A stretch of DNA of 64,000 nucleotides. Source: a virus. Position numbers and translations under genes: made by a program. Under the pieces are notes generated by a model, which saw only the letters and a list, made by a program, of their open reading frames with translations, was not told the DNA's origin and ran no database searches. The stretch is from positions 1 to 64,000 of IMG/VR virus record IMGVR_UViG_3300021961_000080. One strand, written 5' to 3'. Each line of letters begins with the position of its first letter. The first letter of the stretch is position 1. Positions 41,896 to 49,594 of the stretch are shown piece by piece.

Positions 41896-41937
41896 TGGGT
41901 TACTCCTGTTTTAGATTATTTTTAGTTGTTTCTTGCT

Positions 41938-42336
41938 TTATTCGTAGTCCCAATCATAGGGAGGTTCGTTGACATAACCTTCTTCTACAAAATAACTAGC
42001 TATAACAAGAGATTGCAGAAGAAGACAATAGTTTTCTTTGAGAATTCTAGGTATTACTACACCTGTTAGTAACGAATACAGAAACAGGAATATCCTAGTT
42101 TTTAAGTACCAAAAACACCCTCCTTCTCTGAAAAGATCAGCGTCAATAAATGCGCCGCTCAAAAGTACATCTATGCCACCTGTTTCGATTGCGCCATCAT
42201 AAAATCCTTTTAACACTGTTGATACAAAGGGCTTTTTCGATGCTCTGGTTGCTAAGCGATTGACGTAATGCTTGGCTTCTTTTGGTAACTCATCGTAACT
42301 TAAATCGATTAGTATTCGATAGGTTTGAGTGTTCAT
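41938..42336 (-). CDS. Paralogue family C, member 2
   Basis: 132 aa. LPKEAKHYVNRLATRASKK at the start, LKTRIFLFLYSLLTGVVIPRIL in the centre, SLVIASYFVEEGY at the end. Shares all three blocks with member 1 and with members 3 and 4. Confidence 0.55.
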   Translation of the reverse strand: MNTQTYRILIDLSYDELPKEAKHYVNRLATRASKKPFVSTVLKGFYDGAIETGGIDVLLSGAFIDADLFREGGCFWYLKTRIFLFLYSLLTGVVIPRILKENYCLLLQSLVIASYFVEEGYVNEPPYDWDYE

Positions 42337-42347
42337 TGTTTTACTCC

Positions 42348-42740
42348 TTAGTTGTTGTCGGTTATTTCTTTATACCAGCTTTTTTCTACTAGAAAAATCG
42401 ACGCTAGTGTTAAAGCTTTTCTGAAAAGATGTGGATATTTCTTGAGAGGAGAAGGAATAGTAATTCCTGTACATATAGGCATAACAATAGTTACGACCCA
42501 AAACTTAAACCGATTAATAAAAGAAAGATTCCATTTATCATCGGATAAATACGGATAGATGTATCCTTTTTGTATATCCCCTTCCCACCACCAGATTAAT
42601 ATCTCATTAGTTACTTGACTGGTTTCAGATGCTTTTAACAAATCATCGATCCATTTTTTTGAGTCAAAAGATGATTCGAGGTATTTATTTTTAACTATAA
42701 GCTTAAGTAGTCGATTTTTGAATTGCGGGTTGATGTTCAT
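42348..42740 (-). CDS. Paralogue family C, member 3
   Basis: 130 aa. SKKWIDDLLKASETSQVTNE, IWWWEGDIQKG, INRFKFWVVTIVMPICTGITIPSPL and ALTLASIFLVEKSWY. The F-W-x4-(F/V)-x-P-x-(C/Y)-TG-(I/V)-x-IP block is closest to member 4. Confidence 0.55.
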   Translation of the reverse strand: MNINPQFKNRLLKLIVKNKYLESSFDSKKWIDDLLKASETSQVTNEILIWWWEGDIQKGYIYPYLSDDKWNLSFINRFKFWVVTIVMPICTGITIPSPLKKYPHLFRKALTLASIFLVEKSWYKEITDNN

Positions 42741-42795
42741 CGGTTTACTCCTTGATTGTGTTAATTATTGCTGACAACTGATAGCCAAAATCAAA

Positions 42796-43020
42796 CTATT
42801 GAAATTTATCAACTGCCCCCCTTTTTTTTATTATTTCATCTGTTTTATCCATCATTATTGATGTAAAAAGGTCAAGAGCATCTTGGTTACTTTGCGCTAA
42901 TGCCATTAACTCTTCTGGGTTAGATTTCATGAAAATATCTAAATTAGTAGCCATGATAGATAAAGCTTCAATTTTTCGCTTTAAACTCCAATCTTTCGTT
43001 AATTTTTCTTCATGTGTCAC
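42796..43020 (-). CDS. Small helical protein, unknown
   Basis: 74 aa. Charged helices (LKRKIEALSIMATNLDIFMKS, then PEELMALAQSNQDALDLF). Not a member of family C though nested among its genes. Unknown function. Confidence 0.45.
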   Translation of the reverse strand: MTHEEKLTKDWSLKRKIEALSIMATNLDIFMKSNPEELMALAQSNQDALDLFTSIMMDKTDEIIKKRGAVDKFQ

Positions 43021-43083
43021 TGTTTTACTCCCTAATTGTGTTAATTCTTACTGATAACTAATAACTGATAACTAATCAGACTT

Positions 43084-43740
43084 CTAAATACGCCAATCGC
43101 TTTCGACTAAACGCGTTGAAGCTAACAGTAACGCCCTTTTAAAAAGAACGAAATCTTTCCTGATTGATTGTGGTATAGAGATTCCCGTATAAATAGGAAT
43201 AAAAGTCGTGAGTCCCCAAAATTTAAGAGCGTCAATGAAAGAAAGGTTAATGCCTTCTATTTGCCCGCTCCCTTGCCAGTACCACCACTCTAAAAGCTGT
43301 TTAACTCTTGGATTAGTAGATGATTCTAGAATATTAACCCATTTTTTTGCGTCGTCAGACAAGTTGTCGTAGGTATTCTTTGAATCATACTCAAAAGATT
43401 TACTTATTTCCAAATCATTCCAATCAAAACCCCACTTTTTAACACAGACCGTGAGGACTGGAAAAGAGGTAACTTTTCCTTTAATCCAGATATAATGTTT
43501 GCCTGGTTTTAATGAGTCTATCAAGGTGATTTTTTCGAGAATAAACAAGTATGTTAAATCAAGCTTGATGGTTTCCCATGTAAATTTACACAGGATTTTA
43601 AAGTTCAAAGTTTGATCGGAATTTACATTGCTAACCTGTCCATACAAACAAATAGAATCATTACTTTTAACTAAGGCTTGTTGCACTTGATCAGCAGTCA
43701 GTTCTGTCCACCAACCACGGCTTAAAAGATTCATGTTCAA
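43084..43740 (-). CDS. Paralogue family C, member 4, with extra N-terminal domain
   Basis: 218 aa. Residues 1-115 form a beta-rich, OB-like domain absent from the other members (SICLYGQVSNVNSDQTLNF, HYIWIKGKVTSF). Residues 125-218 are the family C part: LSDDAKKWVNILESS, LEWWYWQGS, IDALKFWGLTTFIPIYTGIS and LLLASTRLVESDW. The fusion suggests that family C proteins work with a nucleic-acid-binding or scaffold module. Confidence 0.55.
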   Translation of the reverse strand: MNMNLLSRGWWTELTADQVQQALVKSNDSICLYGQVSNVNSDQTLNFKILCKFTWETIKLDLTYLFILEKITLIDSLKPGKHYIWIKGKVTSFPVLTVCVKKWGFDWNDLEISKSFEYDSKNTYDNLSDDAKKWVNILESSTNPRVKQLLEWWYWQGSGQIEGINLSFIDALKFWGLTTFIPIYTGISIPQSIRKDFVLFKRALLLASTRLVESDWRI

Positions 43741-43825
43741 TACTCCTTGATTTCTATTTTTAGATTTTTCAGTTCTTCGAGCTTTTTTTCAGTTTGTTTA
43801 ATTGCTTTAAGTCTTTTTTCTTCAC

Positions 43826-43860
43826 TGACAACTGACAACTGACAACTGGCAACTGGCAAC
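43826..43860. repeat. Heptanucleotide tandem repeat
   Basis: Five units of TG(A/G)CAAC. Related CTGATAACTGA-type strings lie at intergenic ends near 39.78, 40.1, 40.39, 42.77 and 43.05 kb. Such short repeats are common between genes in cyanobacterial genomes. Confidence 0.75.
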
Positions 43861-43866
43861 TAACTA

Positions 43867-44877
43867 TTAAAAATCTTCAGTAACAGGTTCGCTACCACCA
43901 TAATCAATATCTTCACTGCTAACTTCTATTGGCTTTTGTCTCGCGTCTATAGCTTTTTTTAGGAGGTCAGCTAGTTCTTTTGCAGTGGTTGCTTTTTGTG
44001 CTATTTCTTCAGCTTCTGATTGAGGTAAGTTTTGAGAAACAGCCCAAGCAATACCAGCTTGTTTGCGATCTTCTGGTAGCGATGGTGAAGGGTTAAGCAT
44101 TTTTGCGTTTCCCATCGACGCAGGAGTTAGAGTTTTTACAGGTTCTACATTTCCTGTAAATTGCTGAAAAGCTTTTGTTTCAATGATTTCTAGAACTTGA
44201 GATGCTCTGCTAGGGTGAACACGAATCGACAAAAGGCTAAAAGTTTTTCGTTTTCGTGTGCCGTCTGGTAAAGGATAAGATAATTCTCTTAAGCCGCGTT
44301 CTAATAAAAAGGGAATACCAATCAAACTACCAGCAGAAGTTTCAATCGCTAACAGTTGTTCTGTCAATCCGATAATATCCCATTTTGAGTGAGTCTCAAC
44401 TTCAAAATAACCTAATTCGCCTAGCTTGGGTAAAACAATCTGCAATCGCCCAACTTGCTTGCATTTACACCCTGAATAACTTCCGTCAGGGTTTTGTTGT
44501 CGTTTGCATGGGATGGGATTAGTAGCAATCATTTTGCCAGCTTGCTGATAAATCACTTGCTTTTCTTCGTCACACCGAATCATCAACCCAGAAGTTTTTA
44601 AATCTTTATCACTCCACTGCTCCATCCAACAAGGAAATACTTGATCTGTATAAGGAAAAGGTAACAAGCAATCTAATTGCTTAGGCTCTTTCCCGTAAAT
44701 AGCGGTAAATTTTTCGCTGATTCCCTGAATATCAGAATCAATTCGGAAGTATTCTAAATCATCTCCGCTTATTAGAGTGCCAGGTTTTTTAGGGTTTTCT
44801 TTTTTTTCTCCCCCTTTGCGAATTTTTCCTAATAGAGGAAATCGGGCTTGTCTTGTCGTTAGAGATTTGATAGGCAT
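43867..44877 (-). CDS. Recombination directionality factor-like / phage metal-binding protein
   Basis: 336 aa. Start MPIKSLTTRQARFPLLGKIRKG with PGTLISGDDLEYFRID matches a phage and plasmid family annotated as recombination directionality factor-like or hydrolase/metal-binding. A cysteine cluster (IPCKRQ, SGCKCKQVG) lies near residues 125-145. The C-terminal 90 residues are a flexible linker and helix. No integrase is in the window, so control of excision is unproven. Confidence 0.5.
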   Translation of the reverse strand: MPIKSLTTRQARFPLLGKIRKGGEKKENPKKPGTLISGDDLEYFRIDSDIQGISEKFTAIYGKEPKQLDCLLPFPYTDQVFPCWMEQWSDKDLKTSGLMIRCDEEKQVIYQQAGKMIATNPIPCKRQQNPDGSYSGCKCKQVGRLQIVLPKLGELGYFEVETHSKWDIIGLTEQLLAIETSAGSLIGIPFLLERGLRELSYPLPDGTRKRKTFSLLSIRVHPSRASQVLEIIETKAFQQFTGNVEPVKTLTPASMGNAKMLNPSPSLPEDRKQAGIAWAVSQNLPQSEAEEIAQKATTAKELADLLKKAIDARQKPIEVSSEDIDYGGSEPVTEDF

Positions 44878-44888
44878 TGTTTTTACTC

Positions 44889-45182
44889 CTAAAATGGAAG
44901 GTTTCTATGTAGTTCAGAATAGATAGATGATGGAAGCTCGTCTATTTCTTTGCCAGCAAAATATTTGACCACACTTGGGCAAGTAACATCATGAGACTCG
45001 GTTACTTCTCGAAGCTTTGACATAACCACTTGCTGTGCTTGAGATACAAGAAGCTCGTAGCAAGCGTCAGGGTCTTCGCCGTCTTCTGGCTTGCCATGAA
45101 TATTTATACTTACATTCACGGACTCAAAGTTACCGAGGTTGACTTTTTGACTATATTCTACTGAGATATGGGTAATAAGCAT
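44889..45182 (-). CDS. Conserved phage protein, unknown
   Basis: 97 aa from the ATG at 45182. A purine-rich GAGAGGAG abuts the ATG, so spacing is poor, but the next alternative start is a distant TTG. ISVEYSQKVNLGNFESVNVSI is a motif shared by a family of small phage proteins of unknown role. The rest is helical. First gene after the strong promoter at 45211-45239. Confidence 0.55.
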   Translation of the reverse strand: MLITHISVEYSQKVNLGNFESVNVSINIHGKPEDGEDPDACYELLVSQAQQVVMSKLREVTESHDVTCPSVVKYFAGKEIDELPSSIYSELHRNLPF

Positions 45183-45210
45183 CTCTCCTCTCTTAAACTT
45201 GATTAATACA

Positions 45211-45239
45211 ATCTTATAGTAAATTACTAGAATTGTCAA
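45211..45239 (-). promoter_or_regulatory. Leftward promoter of the 39.4-45.2 kb operon
   Basis: Minus strand TTGACA (45239-45234), 17-bp spacer, TAAGAT (45216-45211). The extension TTGACAATTCTAGTA is shared with the promoter at 34851-34879 base for base. Confidence 0.8.
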
Positions 45240-45256
45240 GATTTTTAAGAAAAAAA

Positions 45257-45278
45257 CTTACAAAAAACTTACAAAAAA
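45257..45278. repeat. Two 11-bp direct repeats, operator-like
   Basis: Two tandem copies of CTTACAAAAAA, the same 11-mer as the three repeats at 38657-38689. They lie about 18 bp upstream of the leftward -35 box, a position for repression or activation. Confidence 0.7.
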
Positions 45279-45304
45279 TAATAGTACAAAAGAACTAAGT
45301 TATT

Positions 45305-45555
45305 ATTGTAATTAGATTGTAGATAAGGTGATCTACATTAGAATCCTTGATATATATAGGTTTCAGGCTTTGTAGATACTGTTATTGCTATCCCCCGATA
45401 TTATTTTTTCTTGCCTCTCTTATTGTCCAGTCCGTTTATCATTCCTTTCTTTTTATTTTTCCTCTATGATCCGTCAACGCCATCAACAAAGCCTGAAACC
45501 CAGTCCTTGCAAGGATTTCGATTGTCGATAAGGTTATTGACAATCTATCTACAAT
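45305..45555. repeat. Palindromic intergenic element, complete copy C (251 bp)
   Basis: The ends are imperfect inverted repeats of about 95 bp: ATTGTA...AGATTGTAGATAAGG at the left, and its counterpart ending CTATCTACAAT at the right. Inner arms are GGTTTCAGGCTTTG and CAAAGCCTGAAACC (perfect 14-bp match). The centre is T-rich with ATCCCCCGATATTATTTTTT, shared exactly with copy D. It fills the space between divergent promoters. Confidence 0.8.
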
Positions 45556-45609
45556 GACAACGAGTAAATATACTTAGTACAAACGTTCAGAAATTATTCT
45601 CCTATATAG

Positions 45610-45638
45610 TTGATATTCATGGGAGAATGATCTAAGAT
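45610..45638 (+). promoter_or_regulatory. Rightward promoter
   Basis: TTGATA (45610-45615), 17-bp spacer, TAAGAT (45633-45638). ATTCTCC (45597) and GGAGAAT (45622) form an inverted repeat around the -35, a possible operator. It drives the gene at 45672. Confidence 0.6.
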
Positions 45639-45671
45639 AGGATCGAGTAAACAAAACACACACTGCAAATT

Positions 45672-46100
45672 ATGACTAATCTGCAATTTAAACTAGCTCA
45701 GCTAAATAAAACTAAGCTTTTCTGCAAAGACCTTTATCCAGGTGATTGGTGGATTAATACAAGCCATGAACGGGAATCTTTTGGCGTTCAGATATTAATC
45801 GGAAATGTTAAAGATCATGATCATTCTTTTCAAGTATTTATCGATAGCGATTTTAATGTTAGCATTGAAGGCTCTTTACTATATCACGGGTGTGATGCTT
45901 GGGTTGAAATTAGTTCAAACGAACAAGAAATAGGATTTGAGATAGAGACTATCATCGAAGATGATAACTATTTAGAAAAACTACGAAAAGATTTAACCAA
46001 CTTGATTCCTAAAATTAATGAAATGGTAGATGTCATTTCAGAATTTACCGAACAATTCAGCAGGAAAAATTTAGATGAAAAAAGTACCTGTTATTCCTGA
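45672..46100 (+). CDS. Distant relative of the tandem array family
   Basis: 142 aa. KLFCKDLYPGDWWIN near residues 16-29 mirrors the FC...YP...W start of the array proteins at 28743-33970, and the end has a long helix (LIPKINEMVDVISEFTEQF) in the same place. The acidic centre differs. It is on the + strand with its own promoter, thus a relocated and separately regulated family member. Confidence 0.55.
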   Translation: MTNLQFKLAQLNKTKLFCKDLYPGDWWINTSHERESFGVQILIGNVKDHDHSFQVFIDSDFNVSIEGSLLYHGCDAWVEISSNEQEIGFEIETIIEDDNYLEKLRKDLTNLIPKINEMVDVISEFTEQFSRKNLDEKSTCYS

Positions 46101-46287
46101 AATTTACGAGCAAAATTATCCAACTAAGATTTTTTATTTTACAGGCGAGTGGTCATGCCAGCCAAAATACTCATCTCGCCGTGTAGCACGCCGTAATAAT
46201 CCTAGTGTGTGGCTACCAATTTTTAAAGCAGATGATGGTCAGATAATTTGTCTTGCTTGGCTACAGTCGGAAGTTGATCCTAATTAA
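46075..46287 (+). CDS. Small protein, unknown
   Basis: 70 aa, overlapping the previous gene by 26 bases. A short basic stretch (SSRRVARRNN) sits between two beta-like segments ending with QIICLAWLQSEVD. Unknown function. Confidence 0.45.
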   Translation: MKKVPVIPEIYEQNYPTKIFYFTGEWSCQPKYSSRRVARRNNPSVWLPIFKADDGQIICLAWLQSEVDPN

Positions 46288-46306
46288 ATACTCCAAAAAT
46301 AAAAAG

Positions 46307-46429
46307 ATGCTAGAACTTCCAGCAATCGATCAAACAACAGTTGCCAGCGACTTTTTAAAAGGCACTACACCCTTTTTGCAAAAAATAAGCCTTGATTTCG
46401 TATTATGGATCGAGCTAAAATTGATTTAG
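46307..46429 (+). CDS. Short frame made from a duplicated gene end
   Basis: 40 aa (MLELPAIDQTTVASDFLKG and on). The part TVASDFLKGT copies the C-terminus of the + strand protein encoded at 46484-46771 (IVASDSLKGT). On the minus strand the same DNA encodes a copy of the end of the tail hub (VPFKKSLATVV). Whether it is translated is uncertain. Confidence 0.3.
   Translation: MLELPAIDQTTVASDFLKGTTPFLQKISLDFVLWIELKLI
46331..46368. repeat. Direct repeat flanking the 46.4-46.7 kb cargo (partner at 46730-46767)
   Basis: Begins CAAACAACAG and ends CTTTTTAAAAGGCACTAC; matches 46730-46767 at most positions. Both copies encode the last residues of the hub protein on the minus strand. The intervening 360 bp carry a small + strand gene. 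Confidence 0.7.
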
Positions 46430-46483
46430 TTTTTGAAGGTATTTAATGAATAAGCCTGTTTATTGTTTAAGCAAAGGATAGTT

Positions 46484-46771
46484 ATGTTCACAGAAAAACT
46501 TGCAGAATATGCACATGAAGCTTGGTCAGGGTGGATGAGATATCTCTTCTCAGTATCCACAGTAAACAGTGACGGTTCGGTGACAATACCCGCGTCGCTG
46601 GTAAAGCGATGGACTAGGCAGATGAACACACCTTACCAGATGCTCTCAGGTAGCGAACAGCGTAGTGATATTGTGGAAGCAGAAAAAATGCTTGAAATTA
46701 TGTCAGGCGATAATGGTCTTGATTCCACTCAAACAATCGTTGCCAGTGACTCTTTAAAAGGTACTGGATAG
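46484..46771 (+). CDS. Conserved phage protein, unknown
   Basis: 95 aa from the ATG at 46484, with AAAGGA upstream. LAEYAHEAWSGWMRYLFS and the following IPASLVKRWTRQMNTPYQMLS, EQRSDIVEAEKML form a pattern I recognise from small proteins of many phages; function is not established. Its 3' end overlaps the convergent hub gene by 43 bases. Confidence 0.55.
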   Translation: MFTEKLAEYAHEAWSGWMRYLFSVSTVNSDGSVTIPASLVKRWTRQMNTPYQMLSGSEQRSDIVEAEKMLEIMSGDNGLDSTQTIVASDSLKGTG

Positions 46772-48999
46772 CTTGAGTTTTGAAAAACCCGTACCGTGTA
46801 AGCCGATTGGATTGACCCCCAATCGACTATTTGTTGCGCTTCTGTGTAAACTATGCTTCGCGATGCCGTAATTACCCATTCCCGTTTTACCGTGGCTCCG
46901 TCGTAAATTCTCACTGTGTAGCTGTCTAGTTCCCCCCCTGCATAGGGAACATCAACGTAGTCAGTCCATCGCCCGTTCAACCGCGTCCGGCGATACCAAC
47001 TGATAATTACATCATTTCCGCTTTTTTGCCCTCTCACGGACGCGGAAAAAGGTTTTAATCCCTCTAATCTGATTGTGTAGGGTATTGGCTCTCCTATCTC
47101 TGGTTCTGATAATCCCGTGGGAACCACCTTAAACCGTGCCTGCTGATTAATATTGTAAAGCTCGATTGGGAGACGGATTAGATAGTCGGTGAGCAGTACA
47201 AATCTTTCGCCTACGGTATGTTTATCGATATAAAACTCAGTCCCCTTTACACCACGAATCATATAAGAAATGTCAAAAGTCAGGGGATTGCTTGAAACAA
47301 TAGTGGCATTTTTAAAAGCGATAATTTCACCAGTGGAAAACCATCCTAATTGTTTGCCAGATAGAAAGTTTTCTAAGGTAACAGGTTCTAATTCTCCTGA
47401 ATCCATTCTTATCCTGATCAAATTAGTCGTATCGATAAAATGCGGGGATGAATTGTTAAATTTTGAAGAAAAGCTTAATACAGTACCTATCGTACTTTTT
47501 CCGAAAACACTTGTAGCTAAACTATAACTTAATCCATTATTATCAGAATAAAATAAGCCTCCAGTTCTAAAATCAGAGTTACCGTCAATCGCCAAGTAAA
47601 GTCCTATGTCAGTATCTCTGTTTTCAACTATTGGTATCTCAAAAGGAATAGCGGTTGCCTGACCATAAGATCGTGGAGATTCTGTAGATGTGAATGGATT
47701 ATTTACGATTACTGTGGGGATAAAACTACTGGTAGGTTCCCCACCACTTGTATATCCTTGATAGCGAGTAGCTTCGATTTCTATTAAATAATTAGAGCCG
47801 CGTACTTTTTTAGTAATTTGTAGAATTTCTCTATGAATATTTTGATCACTATCTGTATAGATTAAATCCCCTACTTTTAAACTATCCCACGCTGGTAGTA
47901 AAAACATTTTTGAATAGGTTTTTGATTGGATTCTACTCAAGAAAAGGATTCTTGATGCTGTAGTGATAAATAGATTATCTGTAGAAATTAATCGAGTGTT
48001 TATACTTAATTCGTTTGTGTGGATTGCACTAGGGTCAATCGCGGTAACAGATACGTCATTATAATCGTTTAAAACATTTTTCCCTGATACTACAACTGCG
48101 CTAGGAATCTCCCGAAAATGAAGTAATTTTTTCTCGTCAATATCAATCGGCTTTTCTCCGAATTTTTTAGCACCTAATGAATTGCGAGGCACAAAAGTTA
48201 AGCTAGAAGATTCTTGCCTTTTAAAAACTATTTTATCTTTTGGTTCTCTAGCTACAATAAAAAAGGTTCGCATAATTTCTTCTATTTGATCAGCGAAAGT
48301 TGTCCCATCAAATAGTAAATCAAAACCTTCTACTGTTTGGTCACCAATATCACTAATATCAATTTTACTATCTTCTATTTTTGCTATTTTACAGATAGTT
48401 TTTATAATATCTTTTACCTTTGGATTTTCTCCACTTTCTCCGATTACCTCAACGTCAACGCGGGGAAATCCACTACCTTCAAATTCAGCGATAGGGTAGT
48501 TATCGAATGCTAAATAAGAGTATCCTGTAAATGCAGGTACAGGATTAGATTCTTTTCCTTGAACAACTGATGATGGAGTTGTTTGGTTGCCAGTATAAAT
48601 TGTGCAATGCTCAATAAATTTTGCGCTTTTTTCCCCTGAATCCTGCCCATAAACCAAAGTATTGTTTAACCATACGCGCCGCACGGAACCAATCTCGCGC
48701 CCTATTAAAAAAGCGCAAGTCATAAAATAGCTAAACTCCTCGGTAGTTTGCCCACCACCACCCTTTCCCCCTTGTCGTCTTCTAGTCTTTACTTCTTTCA
48801 GTGGTAAAGCCCAAAACATGGTTAAGCTATCTTTTCGTACCTTGCCAAAAGGATAGGATAGGCTAGTGCCATATTCAGCAGTAGGGACACCAGTATCCTC
48901 AATTTTTCCTTTTTGTTGAGTAGGCGGTTTAGGGGCAAATAAGGATAGTAATAGATTAGATGCGAGTCCGATTGCTACGGGTACGAGAAAATTAGCCAC
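46729..48999 (-). CDS. Tail hub / tail tip protein (GTA gp15-like)
   Basis: 756 aa. Begins with a hydrophobic segment (FLVPVAIGLASNLLLSLF) and KPP-x2-QQKGKIED. EEFSYFMTCAFLIGREIGSVRRVWLNN, then SYLAFDNYPIAEFEGSGFPRVDVEV, are hallmark blocks of the gene transfer agent and siphovirus hub family. The C-terminal half holds fibronectin-like beta domains. It caps the tail tube and carries the fibres. Separated by 8 kb from the peptidase and tape measure genes that normally adjoin it. Confidence 0.8.
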   Translation of the reverse strand: MANFLVPVAIGLASNLLLSLFAPKPPTQQKGKIEDTGVPTAEYGTSLSYPFGKVRKDSLTMFWALPLKEVKTRRRQGGKGGGGQTTEEFSYFMTCAFLIGREIGSVRRVWLNNTLVYGQDSGEKSAKFIEHCTIYTGNQTTPSSVVQGKESNPVPAFTGYSYLAFDNYPIAEFEGSGFPRVDVEVIGESGENPKVKDIIKTICKIAKIEDSKIDISDIGDQTVEGFDLLFDGTTFADQIEEIMRTFFIVAREPKDKIVFKRQESSSLTFVPRNSLGAKKFGEKPIDIDEKKLLHFREIPSAVVVSGKNVLNDYNDVSVTAIDPSAIHTNELSINTRLISTDNLFITTASRILFLSRIQSKTYSKMFLLPAWDSLKVGDLIYTDSDQNIHREILQITKKVRGSNYLIEIEATRYQGYTSGGEPTSSFIPTVIVNNPFTSTESPRSYGQATAIPFEIPIVENRDTDIGLYLAIDGNSDFRTGGLFYSDNNGLSYSLATSVFGKSTIGTVLSFSSKFNNSSPHFIDTTNLIRIRMDSGELEPVTLENFLSGKQLGWFSTGEIIAFKNATIVSSNPLTFDISYMIRGVKGTEFYIDKHTVGERFVLLTDYLIRLPIELYNINQQARFKVVPTGLSEPEIGEPIPYTIRLEGLKPFSASVRGQKSGNDVIISWYRRTRLNGRWTDYVDVPYAGGELDSYTVRIYDGATVKREWVITASRSIVYTEAQQIVDWGSIQSAYTVRVFQNSSYPVPFKESLATIV

Positions 49000-49033
49000 G
49001 GGTTAGATAAAGTGAGTATTTTCTCTATTCTAA

Positions 49034-49106
49034 TAGGTTGAGCAGGAATCGAACCTACCTAAGACGAATTATGAGTTCGTTGCCTTAACCGCTCGGCCAT
49101 CAACCC
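49034..49106 (-). tRNA. tRNA with CAU anticodon (Met or Ile2)
   Basis: Acceptor GGGTTGA/TCAACCT (one G-U), D-arm GCC-GAGCGGTTAA-GGC, anticodon arm ACGAA-CTCATAA-TTCGT, and T-arm GTAGG-TTCGATT-CCTGC. CCA is not encoded. The anticodon could be read as elongator Met or, if modified, Ile(AUA); the AUA-rich codon use of an AT-rich phage would favour the latter. Confidence 0.85.
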
Positions 49107-49111
49107 TTAAC

Positions 49112-49285
49112 CTATTTAGGGAAAAACAAAGCAGGAGAGATATTAAAAAAATCGGCTAATTTTTGAATATGAACAGCCGTTAACTCTTGTTGTCTATTAA
49201 AAATATCATCTAAAGTTGACTGATTTTCAAAAATAGATAATAAATCTTGCTTCTGCAAGTTCTTTAGTTCTAACAAAAATTTCAA
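49112..49285 (-). pseudogene. HigA-like antitoxin, C-terminal half (frame-shifted from 49282-49521)
   Basis: 57 codons from a TTG at 49285 overlapping the preceding stop (TATTGA). The sequence KFLLELKNLQKQDLLSIFEN, then IFNRQQELTAVHIQKLADFF and NISPALFF is the helix-turn-helix half of HigA-type (COG5499) antitoxins. It lies in the -1 frame relative to the first half, so the gene is broken or needs frameshifting or restart. Confidence 0.6.
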
Positions 49286-49521
49286 TAGTCAATTCCATAA
49301 ATATCAGGTATTACCTCGTGTGTTTCTTCGTATTCATAAATTAAAGCTCCTAAAACACTTAAATATTCCCTTTCTTCTATTGTTAATTGGATTTTATCTA
49401 ATCTAATTTTATCTAAAAAAGAACTAATAACTTTTTCCGTGTTTTCTAATTCTTTCTTATTATGAATAGGACGAGGTGGGTATTGCTTTAATAATTCTAA
49501 GTATTTATCTGTATCAAACAT
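49282..49521 (-). CDS. HigA-like antitoxin, N-terminal half
   Basis: 79 aa. DTDKYLELLKQYPPRPIHNK, then LTIEEREYLSVLGALIYEYEETH is the N-terminal half of COG5499-type antitoxins, which normally runs straight into an HTH domain. Here a stop follows at DIYGIDY, and the HTH half continues in another frame. No HigB toxin gene is adjacent. Sits between two tRNA genes. Confidence 0.6.
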   Translation of the reverse strand: MFDTDKYLELLKQYPPRPIHNKKELENTEKVISSFLDKIRLDKIQLTIEEREYLSVLGALIYEYEETHEVIPDIYGIDY

Positions 49522-49594
49522 AGTGTGACCTTGATTCCTGTAACTTTTTATTATAGGTCAAGTCTTTGATTTTGTCAATATGTTTTATTTTAGT

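Noticed and set aside
43867-44877. Proof of an integrating temperate phage from the directionality-factor-like gene
   Set aside because: No integrase or attachment site was found in the window and the family also occurs on plasmids.
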